Source of the DNA: Flectonema sp. DT1601
Taxonomy: Eukaryota; Euglenozoa; Diplonemea; Diplonemida; Diplonemidae
Length of the DNA stretch: 64,000 bases
Direction of reading: 5' to 3'
Assembly (NCBI GenBank): GCA_964019425.1
Contig: OZ025796.1
Location: forward strand, 682,001 to 746,000
Part shown: positions 60,740-64,000 of the stretch, one piece after another
How positions within the stretch are numbered: position 1 is the stretch's first letter
Layout of the letters: the number at the start of each line of letters is the position of its first letter
Notes under the pieces: generated by a model
The model's database searches: none
The model's input: the letters and a program-made list of their open reading frames with translations, nothing else
Told to the model about the DNA's origin: nothing
Translations under genes and position numbers: made by a program

Positions 60740-61060
60740 ATACGGGACTACCCCGTTCAGTTAGGAAGGAATAGGAACTGTGGATCGGTATAATCTTGCC
60801 AGAGCGGAAGGAAGGAAGGGACTGCTGAAGTTTTTGTGGTTGCCTCGCTGCAAGGGTGTTATTGTTTTAGGGGCAGGTGAACTGGAAACCCCGGATCGGC
60901 ATGTCCTTAAAGCAGACGCTCTTGGGCAGACTCTCAGAGGTATTACGAAGGCCAATGGGTTGGCAATACCACGGTTTGTGGTGCCTCCAGGAAGAAAATG
61001 GTGTGTTCATTCAAAGAAGAGACTGCAACAACAGACAGCAAGTTTTGTGCAAGGCTTTCT
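60740..61060 (+). mobile_element. YR retroelement fossil: RNase H region
   Basis: Aligns with 57185-57500 of the YR element (AAAGCAGACGCTCTTGGGCA, ACCACGGTTTGTGGTGC). Broken and well diverged, older than the 52.8-58.2 kb copy. Confidence 0.75.
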
Positions 61061-61316
61061 TGCTGAATCCAACATTTCTGCACAAATATTATATTCAACC
61101 CGAAGTATGGTATTTTGGATTTAAAAAAAATTATCCTTACATCTGTTAAGTCAAGGGGGAAATAAGGTTAAAAACACATCACCTGCTGGAACAAAATTGC
61201 TAAATGAGTTTCCGTACCGTAATTGATACAGTAGTAAAGTAACGAAAAACGAAGGCAGCTTTGCGGTGTAAATGTATAGCAGGGTTCAATATGATAGTTC
61301 CATGGAAATGGTAATC
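61061..61316. other. Spacer, 3' flank of the minus-strand gene
   Basis: No coding signal. Must hold the 3' UTR of the gene ending at 61317. Confidence 0.4.
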
Positions 61317-62460
61317 TTAAACACCATTATCCCGCAATACATCACCTACTTCATCGAAGAGCGGGCTGCTGTTTCTCACCTTTTCGATAAATGAAGAAAA
61401 AGACAACTCGTTATCAGGCAACACTGTCTTAACAATCGCGTGCAACTCCTTTCTGATGACGTGTGCAGAGCGGTCCGAAACTCCGCTGTGGTTCCTCGCA
61501 AGGTCAACGAAGTATTTTAAAACTATTTGGAGTTCGCTCACATGAATAGAAATCTGTTTTTCTTTTGTTTTACGAAGCAAACCAAAACATTATAAAGAAA
61601 TGGTCCAAATTGTTTTATCACCTCAAGGTTGACACTGTGCTGGGTTTGCATACCTGTCGCACACAAATAACGGTCACAATGAAGCGAAGGTACGAAGAAG
61701 CAGATTTTTCGAGCAGGTCCTCGATAGCTGCTTGTAATATGAAAGTGTAGGCAGTTGCATCGTCGTTGTCAAAGAGTCGGAAAACAATTTCCCACTCGTT
61801 GTGAAGATGATGTTCAGTACCTGCTTTGTAAGAAGAAATATAAGGAAGAGTAAACTCATCGAATGTACTCCTGAACTGAAATTTCGAAACTGACGAAATA
61901 AAGTCCACGAATTTGATTTTTGGATCATTTTTAGAAGAGATCACATTATACACTTCAGAAAGCGTTACTTTGTCAGTGTCAGCAGTGACTGTGTGCAATT
62001 CCTGTAATTTATAAATCATTTCCAGCACAGGAAATGATCCTTTCGTCGTGGTCACACATTCCTTTTTTTTATGTAGTTCACTTTCAACTAGTGCAATGGG
62101 TCCTCTGTGTGTCACTAACCTCTTTTGGACCCTCATTGGCGGGGTTGGGATGAGACATTTTGCGAGTGTTTCTATTTTAATTAACGGTTCGTAAATAAAA
62201 GTCTCAAATCGAGTACCGATGACTCTCTCAGTTCTGTAGAACGAAACGTCAGCGACATCTTTAAAACTCTCAGCTAGCTTTCGTCTTGCTGTCGAAGTTA
62301 AGTTGTCGGCCAATACTTTGACTTCTCTCTTATGATTATGAGTTCTCATACTCTTTGTTGATACAAATGTTCTAAAATTCATTAACTTTTCCCTGTTAAT
62401 AGGTTCTTTACTCATAACAAGTGTGTGGACCCCATCATGGAAGAGTTCAAGATTTACCAT
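61317..62460 (-). CDS. Unrecognised two-exon host gene
   Basis: Minus-strand exons 62460-61654 and 61553-61317, joined by a 100-bp intron (GTATGC donor, AAAACAG acceptor). The junction is in phase 0 between CVRQ and ISIHVSEL. The product is about 347 residues from the ATG at 62460 (MVNLELFHDGVHTLVMS), with no signal peptide or membrane segment. Alternating charged and hydrophobic stretches suggest a globular, largely helical protein. I do not recognise a domain. An in-frame GTG three codons upstream and an acceptor-like CTTCTTCAG nearby leave room for a further 5' exon. It lies 237 bp downstream of the membrane-protein gene on the same strand. Confidence 0.6.
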
Positions 62461-62696
62461 CTTTGGCACCGACGCTGAAGAAGAACAATTTTATCCAAAG
62501 AAAACTTCACCGACAAGGAGATGCGAGAAGGGTAAAACAAAGATGCCAGGTTGGTAGCCATCGTTGCGTCCATAGAAATGCCGCAAACTATCGAAGACGA
62601 ACCAGAAGAAAAGAAACTCAAAACAATAAACCTTAAGGCAAGTATGCGAAATCTCTCACCAAGTTTTCTTTTTAAAAACTCCAAACCTGAGTGACA

Positions 62697-64000
62697 TTAT
62701 TTCCTTGACTGCGGTCTCTTTGCTGTGCCGTTTTTCTTACGGTGTGACTCAGAAGAAGGGGACGGAGACACGTGAATTGCTCGACCATTTGGTGTACTCC
62801 CTCTCCCAGTTGGAGACGGTCTTTGTTCCGGAGTACGAGCAGATGAGCCTGAAGATGCGACTGAACGTCGGGGAGCTGGCTGCTTCATGTCAATGGAACG
62901 AGTTTCTGGAGAGAGGGCCTGACTGCTGCTACGTGAACGCTTCTTCTTTCTACGCCCTCCACTTGAATTGCCAGAGCTATCAGCCGAACTGTGAGCACTG
63001 TGAGTATAATGAGAAGATAACTGTCCTCGTGTTCCAGCTCGTGGTAATCCAATTGGAGGAGTAACTCCACTCGAACCCGATCCTGCAGAGAATGATCCTC
63101 CTCGACTTCCATCTTTCAAAGAAATATCTTTTAGAGTTCTCTCGGATACCTGACTTCTGCGTGCCTGCCAATTCATTAGCGACTTTCTCGGAGTTCCCCA
63201 TTGATCTAAGTCAGAAGACGGTGACTTCAAAGCTCCCTGTAATGGGCTAATGACCTGGATATTCACGTGCTTATCCAACACGTCTCCACGAGACTGTGCA
63301 GGTGGGACCATTCCTTCGGTCATTTTTTCCTTTTTGAGATCTTCTTTTTGGAGTTTTGGGGATTTCTCCTCGGGACCTTTCCCGGCGTAAGTTGACATTC
63401 GGCGGGTTTGATCCGATTGTGGCACCACCAACATCATAACGGCGCTGTGCAGTTTTCCAGCCATACTCTTCGTAAATCCTTTGCGAAGAACCCAAAAGAC
63501 TGAGAAGCCTGCAGCAGCAGCACACAATAAGATCCCAATAATAAAGGGGACTAACGCCTGCTCTGATGGGGTAACGACGAAGGTTACTTCTGAAGAGCAA
63601 CTGCTATCTAAACCATGGTCTTTACCCTGACATTTCCAACAAGTAAAGGACGCTTGGAAAGCATTGTTCCAGGATCGTTCCATGTGTTTGAGTGACAGCA
63701 GTCGAAGCTTATCCATAGCAGCAGGAGGGCTGCTCAACTCAGAAAGTGTCAACATCGGCCAAGCTGCAGAGATAGCAGACTGACACACTTCCCCGGGATA
63801 AGGTTTATGCAGAGTTGAAGTCCCATTGGAACCGTTTGAAATGCACCTAACTTCATCCCACAACAGCACATCCATCCCGTCTATTGACACGACTACGTTT
63901 GCTGCTACTCTAGGCGATCCAATTTTAACACCCAGACAACCACTGTAGTCTGCTTCAGTAATCTCAACCACTCGAATGGGTGGTACGCACTGCAACTCAC
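62697..64000 (-). CDS. Single-pass membrane protein with Ser/Arg-rich cytoplasmic tail, N-terminus outside window
   Basis: The frame is open to the right edge, so the N-terminus is missing. The first 145 residues seen form an ectodomain with several Cys (CFTCWKC-like pairing at CWKCQ) and NGS/NGT glycosylation sites. Residues about 146-171 are one membrane helix (ALVPFIIGILLCAAAAGF), followed by a basic stop-transfer RKGF. The remaining 260 residues are low-complexity, rich in Ser, Pro, Gly, Lys and Arg (GGRRKKKRSRSSS), with many potential phosphorylation sites. It looks like a type I receptor-like or adhesion protein, but no family is recognised. Ends in PQSRK and TGA-type stop at 62697. Confidence 0.65.
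   Translation of the reverse strand, partial: ELQCVPPIRVVEITEADYSGCLGVKIGSPRVAANVVVSIDGMDVLLWDEVRCISNGSNGTSTLHKPYPGEVCQSAISAAWPMLTLSELSSPPAAMDKLRLLSLKHMERSWNNAFQASFTCWKCQGKDHGLDSSCSSEVTFVVTPSEQALVPFIIGILLCAAAAGFSVFWVLRKGFTKSMAGKLHSAVMMLVVPQSDQTRRMSTYAGKGPEEKSPKLQKEDLKKEKMTEGMVPPAQSRGDVLDKHVNIQVISPLQGALKSPSSDLDQWGTPRKSLMNWQARRSQVSERTLKDISLKDGSRGGSFSAGSGSSGVTPPIGLPRAGTRGQLSSHYTHSAHSSADSSGNSSGGRRKKKRSRSSSQALSPETRSIDMKQPAPRRSVASSGSSARTPEQRPSPTGRGSTPNGRAIHVSPSPSSESHRKKNGTAKRPQSRK

Overview
The window is eukaryotic nuclear DNA from a repeat-rich genome. The evidence is spliceosomal GT-AG introns, a tRNA gene with internal A and B boxes, a piece of 18S rRNA, an ELOF1-type transcription elongation factor, and many non-LTR retrotransposons (LINEs) with poly(A) tails. 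Lineage is uncertain. The fused Alba-like plus nucleoside-diphosphate-kinase (NDPK) architecture of the 38.8-44.1 kb genes is one I associate, from memory only, with stramenopile, haptophyte and other SAR-type protists, so a unicellular marine-type eukaryote is my best guess.

Layout. 1-3.4 kb: a tyrosine-recombinase (YR) retroelement of DIRS/VIPER type on the minus strand. 3.4-35.5 kb: an almost unbroken chain of LINEs. LINE-A has a full-length copy A1 with a spoiled ORF1, a full-length copy A2 with both ORFs open, and truncated or fragmentary copies A3, A4, A5 and A6. LINE-B is a sister family of A. LINE-C has two large copies and several fragments. LINE-E is a relative of C, inserted beside a tRNA-Gln gene with a clear 13-bp target-site duplication. 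LINE-F has ORF1 and ORF2 in the same frame, separated by one UGA and followed by a 2A-like motif. Successive LINEs often begin at, or within a few bases of, the poly(A) tail of the previous one. 35.5-38.0 kb: GC-rich coding-like DNA, an odd 18S rRNA fragment and small debris.

38.0-46.5 kb is the host gene island: an ELOF1 homologue, three tandem two-exon Alba-NDPK genes, and a multi-pass NRF-6-like acyltransferase. The three Alba-NDPK copies are nearly identical from ATG to stop, intron included, while their flanks are unrelated.

46.5-61 kb is again mobile-element territory: YR-element debris, LINE-C fragments, a 390-bp Tc1/mariner-like MITE, truncated LINE-A4, and a second YR retroelement (52.8-58.2 kb) with direct repeats at its ends and a tRNA-like SINE segment inside its right end. 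61.3-64 kb holds two minus-strand host genes: an unrecognised two-exon gene and a single-pass membrane protein running off the right edge.

The clearest puzzles are the homogenised gene triplet with exact borders, the poly(A)-tail stacking of LINEs that start with an A-rich leader instead of a normal 5' UTR, and the ORF1-UGA-ORF2/2A-like arrangement of LINE-F.
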